Shown here one piece after another: positions 1 through 11,370 of a stretch of 64,000 bases of DNA. The stretch is from assembly GCF_004193775.1 (NCBI RefSeq), contig NC_041011.1, positions 43,159,167-43,223,166 of the forward strand. Direction: 5' to 3'. Position 1 is the first letter of the stretch. Each line of letters opens with the position of its first letter. The stretch is from Glycine soja (lineage: Eukaryota > Streptophyta > Magnoliopsida > Fabales > Fabaceae). A program made the position numbers and the translations under genes. Below the pieces are notes generated by a model. That model made no database searches and was not told the origin of the DNA. It worked only from the letters and a program-made list of their open reading frames with translations.

Positions 1-1079
1 AAAATTTACAAAAATAACTGCTATTTTTTATATTACAAAAAAATGTAACGTTATGATTAAAATTTATTAAATACTAATATTATTTAAAAAGTACACTAAA
101 GGTAATAATTTACACTTAAATTTATTTAACTCATTCAAAAAGTTAATTATATGATTAAAAGTGGTTGACATAAATAATTTAACACTTTGAGTCCTTAAAA
201 GTATCTTCAATGGAAATTACTTATATGAGTTGTTTAATTTTATATAAATGATTATTGCTTAATAATATTATACCATAAATAATATATTTTAAAATATCAT
301 AAAACTCATAAAATTAATTTAAATACTTACTTTAACCATCTTAACATTAAGTAAACTTTTATTTAAAATACTTGAATCTATACAAAATTATAATAAAACA
401 ATCTATATAAATAATTATACATTATAAATATTTTAATTAAAGTTTGAAATTTGATTTTTGATTTAAACATGAACTAAGAATTAAAAATATTGTTTTATTC
501 TGAAATTAATGAACCCGGAAAAAGAGAGATTACAACTATATGCATGAAGTAACTTGAAAGAAATAGACCTTCACTGGTTTTTTGTCCACATACACTGGTA
601 TTGTCAGATGAAGGAAATATAGGAAGATTCGTCAATCAAATTTGTATACGTACTACTTTGGAACTACGATCATCTCCGCACGTTCTGTAGCAATAGATCT
701 GAACGTCACACCCCGTGATAAGATTAGCACCAACAAAAGATTAAAGAAAAAAAATTACAAATTTATTCTAACTTTCATTGTGCTATATGTTTTAACTTAA
801 TTTTATAATTTTTTGAGGAATTTTATAAATTTATTGGTTTTTAAAATAATATTGTTAATTTTTCCAACAGGATGGTTTTTTTTTTTATCCTAAAAACATG
901 TATTTTTTCTTTTAATTTTCTTATTTAAATTTTAGGACAGAAATTCCACGTCTCCTTTGGAATCCAAGTGTTTCCTACAATTGCTCTCTTCCCAAATCGC
1001 CACCAAAACAAAATAAAAACAATAATAATAAAGAAAATTACTTATAGATTTTTGTGATACGCCTGCAGTTGTTGTTCTC
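1..1079. other. AT-rich spacer and upstream region of the glycolipid transfer gene
   Basis: The stretch is extremely AT-rich with no open frame resembling a known protein. The last few hundred bases presumably hold the promoter of the downstream GLTP gene, but I see no decisive TATA box or other site. The transcription start is not defined by the sequence. Confidence 0.6.
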
Positions 1080-1855
1080 AGTCTAAGATCACCGTCGAGG
1101 TCTTCCCCATTCAATGTATGTCTATCTCAATTGTAATTTTTTCTTCCTTTTCATTGATCAATCTTTGTTTTTGTGTTGTTTCTGAACTCAATTATGACAT
1201 TTTGGAAAATTTAGCTCATGTGGATGCTTCTGAACTCAATTTAGCTGTCGGGTTATTCCTGCTTTTGAATTTTCCGTGTTGATTAGAGATCTGGAATTCT
1301 TATTATTTCATCATACCTTGGTTTAGTAAAATTTTGATTCTTTGATCTGGCCTTCGAACTTTCCACCTCTATCTATAATCCATCTAATCTCAGTGCGTTT
1401 TTTTGTCTTGTATTTGCATTTGGTGATGAGCAAAATGGGAGTTCAGTTATGTTAAGAAAAACAAATTTTGATGATCATATACTAGTTAGATGTACATAGC
1501 TATATGCATCATGGGAAATAGGGACTACTCACCACAAATTATTGTTTTAAATTATAAGTTTTAATGCGTTGTTAGTGCAATTTTCTTTAAATTTGCTTCT
1601 TTTCATCGTTTTGATAGTGTGATTTTTAGATATTTCCGACATTATTCACCTACAATTGTATCCAGACTTTACTGTAGTATTCATGCCTGCTACTGATGAA
1701 AGTTCTGTATTTTTCTCCCCTTGATTTCATATTTAGAAATTTACCAGATAGAGAAAAGAAAGGGAATCCATTTATGTACTAAATTTGATCTCTGTTAAAA
1801 TTTTACCTATCTATTTATTGGGTTTTGGCCATGTTATGTGCAGCAAAGCACAAAA

Positions 1856-4458
1856 ATGGAGGTGACTGTTTTCACTCCTGCACTGGAAGGAATTAAGCTT
1901 GTAAAATCAGAGCAAGGAGAAATTTTGACCCAGCCTTTCTTGGATGCTTGCAAGCATATACTTCCTGTTATAGGTACAAGCTCATGGTCCCTTAAATTGT
2001 TACTGTCGTAAGACAATGGATAAAGAAAGGCAAAGCTGTTATTTGGACCTTTTTCAGTGTTTTTTTTTTTTTTTCATTTGTTTGTTGTGTTTTATTTTGT
2101 GAGAGGAACATCAATGGCCCTTTACTTCTTTTGAATAATCTAGTGTGTTAAACAATATTATATTTACTACATATTAATGGATTTTTCTCTCTCTTTGAAC
2201 AAGATAAAATGCATATAAGTGATATTTTCTACAGTGGATTCTGCTCTCCTGTTCTCCTGCTTCTCTCCATCTCACTTAAAAGTTATTCAAACATATATTG
2301 TTATATAAATTGGGAGAAAAAAATTGTTGATCTTAGTTTACCTAACAAATTTGGTGCCCGTATTACATCAAGCTCTTAGTATCGCTACCTGCTTGACATG
2401 TTTCTTGGTTTTTCAAGTGCCTGTAATCTGTATCCTTTTTATTTATAAGGAGAGAGTTTGTTAAAAGGAAAAGGAGTAAAAAAAAAAATGGAGGCTTGTG
2501 AACCCTTCAGGATAAAAAACTTATACACATGTTAATCTCTAGAATGAGTGTGTTACAATCTAACTTTAAAAATGTATAACAAAATAGATTGTTGACCTTT
2601 TTTTGTCGGGTGATGCTTGGTTAAGCCTTAAATGTATGACAATATTAATACTTACAGTTATCTGATGGACTAATACTTTTCTTTTGACAGATAAGTTTGG
2701 AGCTGCTATGGCCCTTGTTAAATCTGACATTGGTGGTAACATATCGGTAGGTTTTTGTCACCCATTTCTATCTTATGTGCTCCTTTTTTTTTGGGTACAT
2801 ATGGGTCATCACATGCATGCTTGCAGCTTTATATGCAATATTGCAATACTAATGTGCTTTTTATTTTTTCGTATGACATGCTTTGGTTATATAGTTTTAC
2901 CATACTTGAAGTGTAACTTGGATGTTGATCCATTTTTCTATTTCATGTGTAACTGGCTTTTATATACATTCTCATGCTTTACTTTTTATACAACTTTTAG
3001 TATGGATTATGTACCCAAACCTTTTATATTGGTTCAAAACTTCAGATGTTATATGTTCTCACTCTATGATGCGTTCTTTCAAAGCAGAGATTGGAATCTA
3101 AGTACTCCTCCAATCCAACCAAATTCAACTACCTGTACAGTTTGGTACAAGTTGAGGTTGAAACTAAAACGGCTAAATCATCATCCAGTTGTACCAATGG
3201 ACTTCTTTGGCTTACAAGGTAAAGAACACCAAGCAACTACTATTTAACTAGTAATTCATACTGTTATTGCATTCCCAAATCTGTTATTTTCGAGAACTAT
3301 TTCTTTAATTTGTAATATTCCAATCATAGAGTCTGTTGTCCATGAGTAAATAAACAACTTACCTTTCTAAATGCACTGGAAACTTAAGAAAGAAAGCACA
3401 AAGGTTCTTCCTTCCTTCAACACCTTACCCCTTAATTCTTGCCTACCCTCTCAATGCTCTCATCATTACATCTTCCCGCCCACCAATAACAGAATCCCCC
3501 TATCATTCTCACCTCCCTGCTTCTACGTTACAGACTATTAAATTGGAGTCAAAATCCCTTTTGCCTAATTCGCTCCCCTTTGCTCTTCTAATGTAAACCT
3601 TAGTAATAAGAGGATATTTATCAATAATTATAGTAGTATACTAATTTTTATTTTGTGACTAGAGACCTCAAGAAATGGTTATTAGTTGCATTTAATTCTT
3701 GTATTTTAATTTATGATTCATTTATTTCTCTGACCTGCAAAACTTTCAGAGCAATGGATTTCTTGGTGGCATTGTTCCAAAACTTAATTGAGCATGCAGA
3801 TTGGTCAATGTCACAAGCCTGTACAGATTCCTATAACAAGACTCTAAAGAAGTGGCATGGCTGGCTTGCAAGTTCAAGCTTCAGTGTAATGTTCTCCATG
3901 CTCTCATCAATAATGTTCTTTTGATGTTTTTTTTGGCAATTGACTTTTTCTAATTTAAGTGGGAAATATGGTATTCAAAATGCTTTTGTGACATAGTGAA
4001 TGACTAAATGCTCTACATACAGGTAGCGATGAAGCTTGCTCCTGATAGGAAGAAATTCATGGAGGTGATACAAGGCACTGGTGATATCAGTGCTGATATA
4101 CAGAAATTTTGTACTGACTTTTCTCCTATCTTTGAAGAGAATCACAAGTTTCTGGTAAGATATCTTAGATTTTGTTTAGCTTATCGGTGATCATTACTAG
4201 CAGTGTCTAAATGGCCTGGAATAGGACATTGAACTGCAAGTCTTATGTTCTGGATTAAGCCATACATATTCTGGTCTATGTGTGTATTAAATTAAAAAAA
4301 AAAATCTAATCTCTTTATCTAAGCATTCAATTAATAACACCTAGCAGTTCCATGAAAAAGATATTATTTTATTATAGTTTTAAAAGATTGTAGGAACTTA
4401 AAGGCTTACTATTTTGGAACAGGCTCGTTGTGGTTTGGATGATATGAAGGCGTCATGA
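1856..4458 (+). CDS. GLTP1: Glycolipid transfer protein (GLTP1-like), six coding exons, 202 aa
   Basis: Cytosolic protein that carries glycosphingolipids such as glucosylceramide between membranes. Coding exons are 1856-1973, 2691-2746, 3088-3218, 3750-3885, 4023-4154 and 4423-4458. All introns are GT-AG, phases close, and the product is 202 aa, the usual length for plant GLTP1. The GLTP fold residues are visible: Asp52 and Asn56 in the DIGGN stretch, Trp99 in LLWLTR and His138 in KKWHGW, which in the family bind the sugar-amide head group. The protein ends in DDMKAS like other plant GLTP1 proteins. The start codon lies 12 nt after an acceptor at 1843, so a 5'UTR intron of about 730 nt (donor GTATGT at 1116) is likely, with the first UTR exon ending at 1115. 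There is no signal peptide. Family assignment rests on the fold residues and overall similarity; the exact paralogue number is less certain. Confidence 0.93.
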
Positions 4459-5394
4459 AGTCACGGATTCATGATCAGAAGTCTCTTGATGAATGGCTCT
4501 TGCATTCTTACTCTCATGTTGAGTACTTAAACTTTATGTTTCTTTGTTGGCATCCAGACCCAGTAACATGATAAACATTCTATAACTTTAATCATGTACC
4601 GCAGATTTCTTGTTTTGTGCTTTGGTGGTATAGAATCATGGGATATAAGCACAATTTTGCTTGGCTAGAAAAAACTTGAACACTAGTTTCGCATGTTGTT
4701 AATTTATTTTATAAAAACACAAACTATTAGTTTTGAGGCTTAGTGATACTTTTATTTTCCTTTTCAGTTTGGACAGTGTGGTTTAGGTTTTTTATTTTTA
4801 TTTTTAAATTAATTAAATTTTTCTGTTTAATATCAAGTAAGTTTCGTTTGATTATATTTTTTTATATTCCATTCTATTCAACTCACAAATCAAAACATTA
4901 TATTTATTTCAAAATAAAAAGTCTCAATTTTTTCCACTTCAACTCTTAATTTGACATCCAATAAGATCCTTCTATTTTTATTAAAATTTCACTAAAATTC
5001 CAACTTCTGAACTTTTATAATTTTTTATATTTTAAATTCATAGCCAACCCTTGAATATTTGAATAAAAAGTAAAAAATTGTGGATTTTAAGTATATGGAA
5101 ATATATTATATAACCAAATTAGCTTGATTTTAAAAATAAAAAAAACTTAACTAGCTTTTACCAAAAATGGAAAGTTAAAATGAGATATAGTCCAAACAAA
5201 AGTTTTGTATGGTAGTAAATAAGAAGATGATAAGAAGGAAAAAAGTGGGGGAAAAAAGAGTGGATAATTATACGGGAGAAAAATAAAGGAGAATAAAAAG
5301 AAAGAAATGTTGAGTCTTTCTCCATTCATTTAGTTAAATAGAAAATGATAAGAGAGAAGAATGATATTTTCTTTGAAAAGACAAAAATATTTGT

Positions 5395-6755
5395 AAAATT
5401 TTGGTTATATTTAATAAAATTAGTTGAAAAAGATAATTGATAGTTGATAATTGAAAACTTTTAAGTTAATTTATTAAATCATAAATGTTCGGTAAAATTA
5501 ATTATTGAAATAATTAAAAAATATTAAATGACATATTTTAAAAAAAGATAATAGGAAAATTAAATAAATATTTTAAGGATAAAAATGAATAAAATATAAA
5601 AAAACTATAAGGTAGAAACCAGTGTTTTAAAAATATTACTTCAACAAATATTAGAAATTAGTTAAAATTTATTTGCCAAACCAACCGTCAACACAAATTG
5701 TTCAACTAATAAGAAAATTTACTAAATGAAATGACTTTTCAAATCTAAATATATTATTAAAAGAAAAGTTAAGAGATAAAGTTGGAAATACATAATATAC
5801 GTGTTGATTTCCAATAGACGAGTATCGATGATGTCAAATTTTAGAGGGCATGTAGAAAAATATTTATAAAAATCATTTATAATTTGTATATTTAAAATTC
5901 ATTTCAACAACTTTTTAACACTAGTTAGAGATTAAAAACTGGTTCATTATCGAAGTTGAAAAAAATATTTTTAAATTAAAGTTATTAAAAAATTTATAGT
6001 GTCTCAAGTTTACAAATTTTTAGTAGTGTTATCAGATTTTAGGAATTTAAATGTCAAAAGGAAATATGAAAATAAAAGTAAAAACCTCATAAAATAAATT
6101 ATAAATGTTCGATAAAACTAAATGTTAAAGTAATTAAAAAATATAAAATAACAAAAAAATATTAAAATTATGATTTATTTTAAAAAGTAATCAAGAAATT
6201 TAATAAGTATATTAAGAATAAAATGAGAGAAAAAATAGAAGATTTAAGTTAACATTTTTAAAAATGCTAAAAGCTAATGAAAAAACTTATTTATCTAACA
6301 GTCAAAAAAACTTTTAAGTTAATAAAAAAATCTAATTAGCTGAGATATCTTATTAAACATAAATTATGTTCGGTAAGACATTTTAGCTCGCTTCTATCTT
6401 TTCTTATTAGTTGAAAAGTTTATTTGATTATTCGCTAAACAAGTTATTTTAGTAACTTCCTAATAGCTTCTAGCATTTTTTGAAATGCCACTTGAAATAG
6501 TTTTTCTTAAAATGCTAGTATCTTCTAATTATTTATATTTTATTTTAGTTTTATCCTCAACATATTTATTTATTTTTCTTGTTATCTTTTTAAAATAAAT
6601 TATAATTTTATTATTTTATCTTTTTTATATTTTTCAACTACTTCAATAGTTAATTTTACCGAACATTTATAAATTAATAATTTAACTTTTCAACTTTCAA
6701 TTATCATCTTGTTTTTTCAACTTTTAACTAATTTTGTCCATAATAATTATAGTCC
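5395..6755. repeat. Nested inverted-repeat (foldback-like) element with a third internal copy
   Basis: The left arm, about 5395-5725, and the right arm, about 6385-6750, are inverted copies. They share landmarks such as TTCGGTAAAATTAA at the left and its complement TTAATTTTACCGAA at the right, with long flanking AT-rich similarity. A third copy at about 6075-6375 lies in the same orientation as the left arm and carries the variant TTCGATAAAACTAA. No transposase is present. This looks like a non-autonomous DNA element inserted into, or rearranged with, a relative. Borders and target duplications were not resolved. Confidence 0.65.
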
Positions 6756-7602
6756 CACCCCAACTTTTTCTTTGAGGTGTCAAAAAAGGGTTAAACTCGT
6801 TGGATGACCCAATTAGCCCAATGTTTATGAGACATGTTAGACGGTAAAAGCCTAGGCAGGCCCATCCCAAAGTTTTATTAGTCTAAAGTAGGTTGGCCCG
6901 TGATGGACTAGCGCTAGCTTGTTGACCCGATTTCTGTTTTTATTTAATTATTTTTTGTAATTAGTAAAACTATAAATGGTAAGTTTAATTTTAAATGAGG
7001 TGTTAATATCAAATTTAAGATTAATATTATATGCATATTGAGTATTGTTTAATTTCTCGCATTTTTATTGTTTATTTTATTTCTCTTATTATTTACTCTT
7101 ATATTTTTCTATTTTATAGTACATATGGAAACTTATAACTTTTTAGTTTATGGTGAGAAATTTTTTAGTTTAATTTCTATCTAACGGATATTATCATTCA
7201 ACTACAAATTATTACTTAAATTATTTTATAATAATTATTTCAAAATCAACAAACTTATCATATATTATGATTTATAATTGAATGATGGTGTAAAACTTAT
7301 TATATTTCTTAATTTTTTTTAAACTTGTTATATAAAATTTAATATATTTAATAATATTTTAATTTTTAATATTCTAAAAAATGAGTCATCGCGTGCAGCT
7401 TGTCAAACTAGGTTGAACTAAGAAAATGTTAACTCAATATTAAATTGACCCTGCTCGTCTAAAAATGGGGTGACCCATGTTGCAACTTCAAATGAATTGA
7501 GCTAGCTAATGATAAAAAAAAATGGATTGCACTAATCCGAATTAGCAACTCTAAATTCTCTTTTTCAAAATTTCAAAGAAAAAGTATCTCAAACTAAACA
7601 AG

Positions 7603-7603
<1 letters not shown>

Positions 7604-7677
<74 letters not shown>
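7604..7677. repeat. (TA)n microsatellite, 74 bp
   Basis: Uninterrupted alternating TA/AT for 74 bases. It is likely to be length-polymorphic between accessions and prone to assembly error. Confidence 0.98.
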
Positions 7678-7683
<6 letters not shown>

Positions 7684-8538
7684 TACAAACACACGGGACT
7701 GCTATTATTATTCTAATTAAAAAAAATGCAAGTTGGAAACTCCCAATGATTTTCCTTTGTTTGTTTGTTTTTTGGTAATAGAACAAAAAAGAAAAACAAC
7801 CAAGTTAATACATTCTTCTTCTTCTTTCTTTTTTATTCTCCTTTTAATTTAGGTTCACAAAATTCAGAAATGCCAGACGATTATAGTTTTCAACCCGTTA
7901 TTCTCGCACTTCCACTAAATTTAACTTATGCAGATGAAAGTTACAATGAAACCTCTCAGGCCTTCCATCAAGAAACATGGGTTACTGGTTTTGATTTGGC
8001 TGCCCACCAATAGGGGGCGGTAGCTAGATCAAAATCAAGCGCTTTCATTTTTACACTTTTGAGTTTTCCAACCTGAAATCTCTCTCTTCTTTGGTTGGAT
8101 GCTCATTCCAGAACATCCAATCAAGAACCGCAATAACTTCCAAAACCTTTTCTTCCCATGTTTTCTTGAACATTAGTTCTAATTCATTTACAACACTCAG
8201 AAGACATCATTTGATTGATACAAACATTTGTCTTGGAGGTAATCTGGCAGGCATCTTCTATTAATTGTATTCTTATCTTGTTTTGTTCATTTTTATTTTT
8301 AAAAAATGTCAATTTAATTAAAAATGCATCTATGAAATGTTGGGTCATGATATAATGTGATTGGTATTTTAATGGGATTGATGCCAAATGAATGAAATGA
8401 TTAAATGGTAATAAGATGATCTGTTGTATCATCCCTTTGTTTTCAGAAATTTGTAGCTGGTTCCATTGAAGATTGGAAGTACTAACACATTTGAAGTGAA
8501 AAATTTCGGACGCAAAAATAGATCGAAGAGATTCAACA

Positions 8539-10503
8539 ATGTCGTCAGGCGCGGTGAAAGGCCCGGTGAAAGGCCAAATGAAAGGCCTCCTCAAAGGACT
8601 TAGATACATATCCCAAATATTTGGTAATCCCAATCTTCTATCATCACAAAAAACTAAAATAGGAAATATGTTTCCATAGCCTTGTAGAAGTGATTTTCAT
8701 TAAATAAAACTAAATATATATGCACAAGTTCTAAAGGAAAAAGGAGAAAATAATATCTGTTTAGGATTTCATTAAGTAGGACTATATGGGGTGGTTCTGA
8801 GGAGGTGAGGAAAGTTCATTGGATGACATGGGACGTGGTGCGTTATGAATGAGAGATGGGTGATGCATATTAACTGAAAAAGAGAGCCTATTGAATAAGG
8901 TTTTAGTTGGGTTGTATCGGGAGGAGGAGGAGGAGGGTAAGTTATATATGCAAGAAAATAAATGGATCCTTTTTGGTTGGATGGGTCTTTGGCTCGGAGG
9001 ATGGAGTTATTCAAGTGGAAAGTGAAACCGGTGGAGACTCTTATGCTCATAAGGTGCTCATGGAGGATAGGGAAAGTAGTGGGAATCATGGTGACATGAA
9101 CGTGATGAAAGTTTGGGATAGGGGTGTGGTTCCTTGGAAGGTGGCAGTCTTTGCATGGAATTTGCTACAAAATAGATTACCCACAAAAGAAAATCTCAGG
9201 CGGGGAGTCAATGAATAATTTGTTCTATGATAATATGTTTAGGGTAGTGTTAACTAGTGTCTGGTAAGCAGTTAAAAAATTAAAAATCATAGGAAAAGGT
9301 AATTTTTACACATTTCAACAAAATACTTTGTTCTTTTAGCTTTTTAATCATTTGATTAGGATTTATCATATGTTTAAGGTGGTGAGGTGGCATAAGTATT
9401 ACATATAATAAGTACAATTCCAATAATTTATGGGACTGTCAGAAGGATCACGAGTGGAAGGAGGGTGGTAAGGTTTGTTGTAGTGTAGACAGGGAGACAA
9501 AGAAGTATTTGATTTTTGAGAATTAACGAGTACAGATTATACATATTGTAGAAGAAGTAAAAATTAAGTTGGCTTGGAGGGAGAAAGAGAGGCTCTTGAT
9601 TTTTAAATCATTTGGCTTGTTTAGAAAACACAAGTTATTGAGGATGTCATGGAAAATGAAAAGTATTTTTGAGGGAGGGGTTTTGGGTGCTATAAGGGGA
9701 GAGTGGGTATTGGTGGTAAAATGTAAAGATGTTGATACGTGTATTGTATGCTTTGCTATTTTAAAAAAAAAAAAGGTACAGTGTATGTTTCAATCAAACC
9801 TTTAATTATGTATACATAAAATTTAACTTTGTTGGGGGTGTTATAATTGGAAGTTATGCATGCATGCATGGATATTCTAAATTTGAAAAAAAAAATAAAA
9901 AAAGTTAATTGAAACGATAATAGACGAGGAGGATGAAAAGGAGATACAAATCGGGTTTCCAACAGACGTAAAGCACTTGGCACACATTGGAGCTGAAAAT
10001 GCCAAAGCAAGTCAACCAAGCTGGGTAAGTAATTAGCATTAATCCTTTCTCAATTTACGTAATTAATTTATAAATTAACGAGAAATTATATTGTTCAGTT
10101 GAGCGAGTTCAAGGAATTATCAGAAGGTGGAACAGTGACGAAGGGCACATCTGAAGGTGATGCATCAGGTATTGTAGAAGATGATGCTAATAGCAAAGGT
10201 GAAGGTAGCAGGCGAAGCCGAAAGTCAAGGCCTCGTTCTACAGAGAGCCAGTCCTCGATGACTCCAGACATCTGCAAGCCGAGCCGACGACACCACTCGG
10301 AATCTTCTAGAAGGATGAGTCGTCACTCGTCGGAAGAAGAGAAAACATCAAAACCTACGCATCGCAGGAAGAGCAAGACGTCCGAGGAAAAAGACGAGAA
10401 AGAAGGTTCCTCCAGGAGGGCTCCCAGATCTCGAAGACAGCCCAAGGGAGATTCCTTAACTGATTTCTCCTTCTCAGATTCTGGGCCTAGTGGGCCCAAC
10501 TAG
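8539..10503 (+). CDS. ROP-interactive CRIB motif protein (RIC family), three exons, 196 aa
   Basis: Effector that binds active ROP (plant Rho) GTPases and links them to cytoskeleton or vesicle traffic. Exons are 8539-8623, 9924-10024 and 10099-10503; phases close to give 196 aa. The N-terminus is a short basic leader (repeated K-G pairs, then LRYISQIF) typical of small RIC proteins. An acidic DEEDEKE run is followed at residues 36-51 by IQIGFPTDVKHLAHIG, a CRIB motif with the expected Ile, Pro, both His and Gly. After W62 comes LSEFKEL, then a long Ser/Arg/Lys/Glu-rich, probably disordered tail ending in SDSGPSGPN. The exon 3 acceptor is CAG at 10096-10098. Intron 1 (1300 nt) carries a LINE relic and a MITE-like copy; both splice sites look intact. 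Which RIC member this is cannot be told from here. Confidence 0.9.
8785..9215 (+). mobile_element. Decayed LINE retrotransposon fragment in RIC intron 1
   Basis: In broken frames on the + strand this intron encodes pieces typical of the 3' part of plant LINE ORF2. Near 8800-8842 is EEVRKVHWMTWDVV, resembling the segment after the reverse transcriptase. Around 9108-9211 is VPWKVAVFAWNLLQNRLPT, close to the zinc-binding (zf-RVT) domain. Frameshifts and stops interrupt it. The relic may extend to about 9600, where VEEVKIKLAW resembles the LINE terminus. It shares the orientation of the host gene. Confidence 0.7.
9236..9372. mobile_element. MITE-like copy A in RIC intron 1
   Basis: Similar to sequences at about 19369-19548 and 23033-23215. 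All three share a core resembling AAAAATnATAGGAAAnG followed by a T-rich run, CAC/GTGC and CAATAAA-like blocks, flanked by imperfect inverted ends containing GTTAA/TTAATT. No coding capacity. Borders are approximate and this copy is the most diverged of the three. Confidence 0.5.
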
Positions 10504-11370
10504 ACACGTCATAGTGGACCAGCAGCAGATTCAGTTTAGAGAGAGATTTCAGGGGAAACAAATTAATTATTCTTCCATTACTCATACTAATTACCTATTA
10601 AGTATTATAACCAATCTCGCTTCGTCTTCTGTTCTGACTGAATCCCATTTTCTGTTCCTTTTTTTCTCTCCCATTTTTTTTAATTCTTTTTTTGTAATAG
10701 TGTCACTCGCTGTTTTGGATCCTTTTGGATTCAATTGTAACGAATTGGTATAAAGTGCACCTATTGATCAAAGTGATTTGTTGTGCAGTTCTTTTTATTA
10801 TTATTTAGAAATCACATATATCTTTCCTAGCAAAAAAATTGAGTTTAAGAATGTGTTTGGTTTCATGTTGAAATAATGAGTTTAATAAGGTTTTTTTATT
10901 TTTTATTTCAGCTATCAACTTTTAGTTAGTTTTGTTAGACATTAACCGTAATCAAATTTGATTTTATAAAATAATTTGATTTTTTTAGTAAAATAAAAGG
11001 TAGTTTTTGTATGAAGTTTAAAAAGTTATACTAAATTTTATAGTAAACTTGTTTTCAAGATATATAATATCATATTTGATGGAAACACACTAAATAACAC
11101 AAAGAAAGGCGGCAGACAGAAATATATAATCCACCTATTGATGAAAGTGATTTGAGCAAAATTAGTTTAAATAGATTATATGATACAATATAGCACAAAG
11201 AAGAACGGACATGAAAATATTTATAGAACACAAAACAAGTAGTACACAACTATGTACATACTCAAAATAACACCCAAAAAATACATAGTATTGATAATAA
11301 GTCGCATTTCCAGAAGGAAACATAACAAGTAGTACACAGCTTTTTCGTTTTTCAGTACAAACAACTAGAG
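10504..11370. other. Intergenic region between convergent RIC and kinesin genes
   Basis: Contains the 3'UTRs of both genes. I see no gene. A 23-bp near-identical direct repeat (CACCTATTGATSAAAGTGAT core) occurs at 10758-10780 and 11132-11154. I found no sequence on the minus strand that would encode the extra C-terminal domain expected for the kinesin. Confidence 0.6.

Larger units (their letters stand above)
4459..8538. other. Repeat-rich spacer between the GLTP and RIC genes
   Basis: Holds the GLTP 3'UTR, then AT-rich DNA with a nested inverted-repeat element (5.4-6.75 kb), other degenerate repeat sequence around 6.75-7.5 kb, and a long AT microsatellite. Short open frames such as one at about 7.77-8.01 kb match no family I know. 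The final part, about 8.0-8.54 kb, is probably promoter and 5'UTR of the RIC gene. No gene is supported. Confidence 0.55.

Noticed and set aside
2684..3247. 187-codon open frame on the + strand inside the GLTP gene
   Set aside because: It reads through exon 2, an intron and exon 3. Only the parts with splice sites and GLTP similarity are coding.
7765..8013. 82-codon frame with Phe run upstream of the RIC gene
   Set aside because: No family resemblance, low-complexity start and no splice or promoter support.
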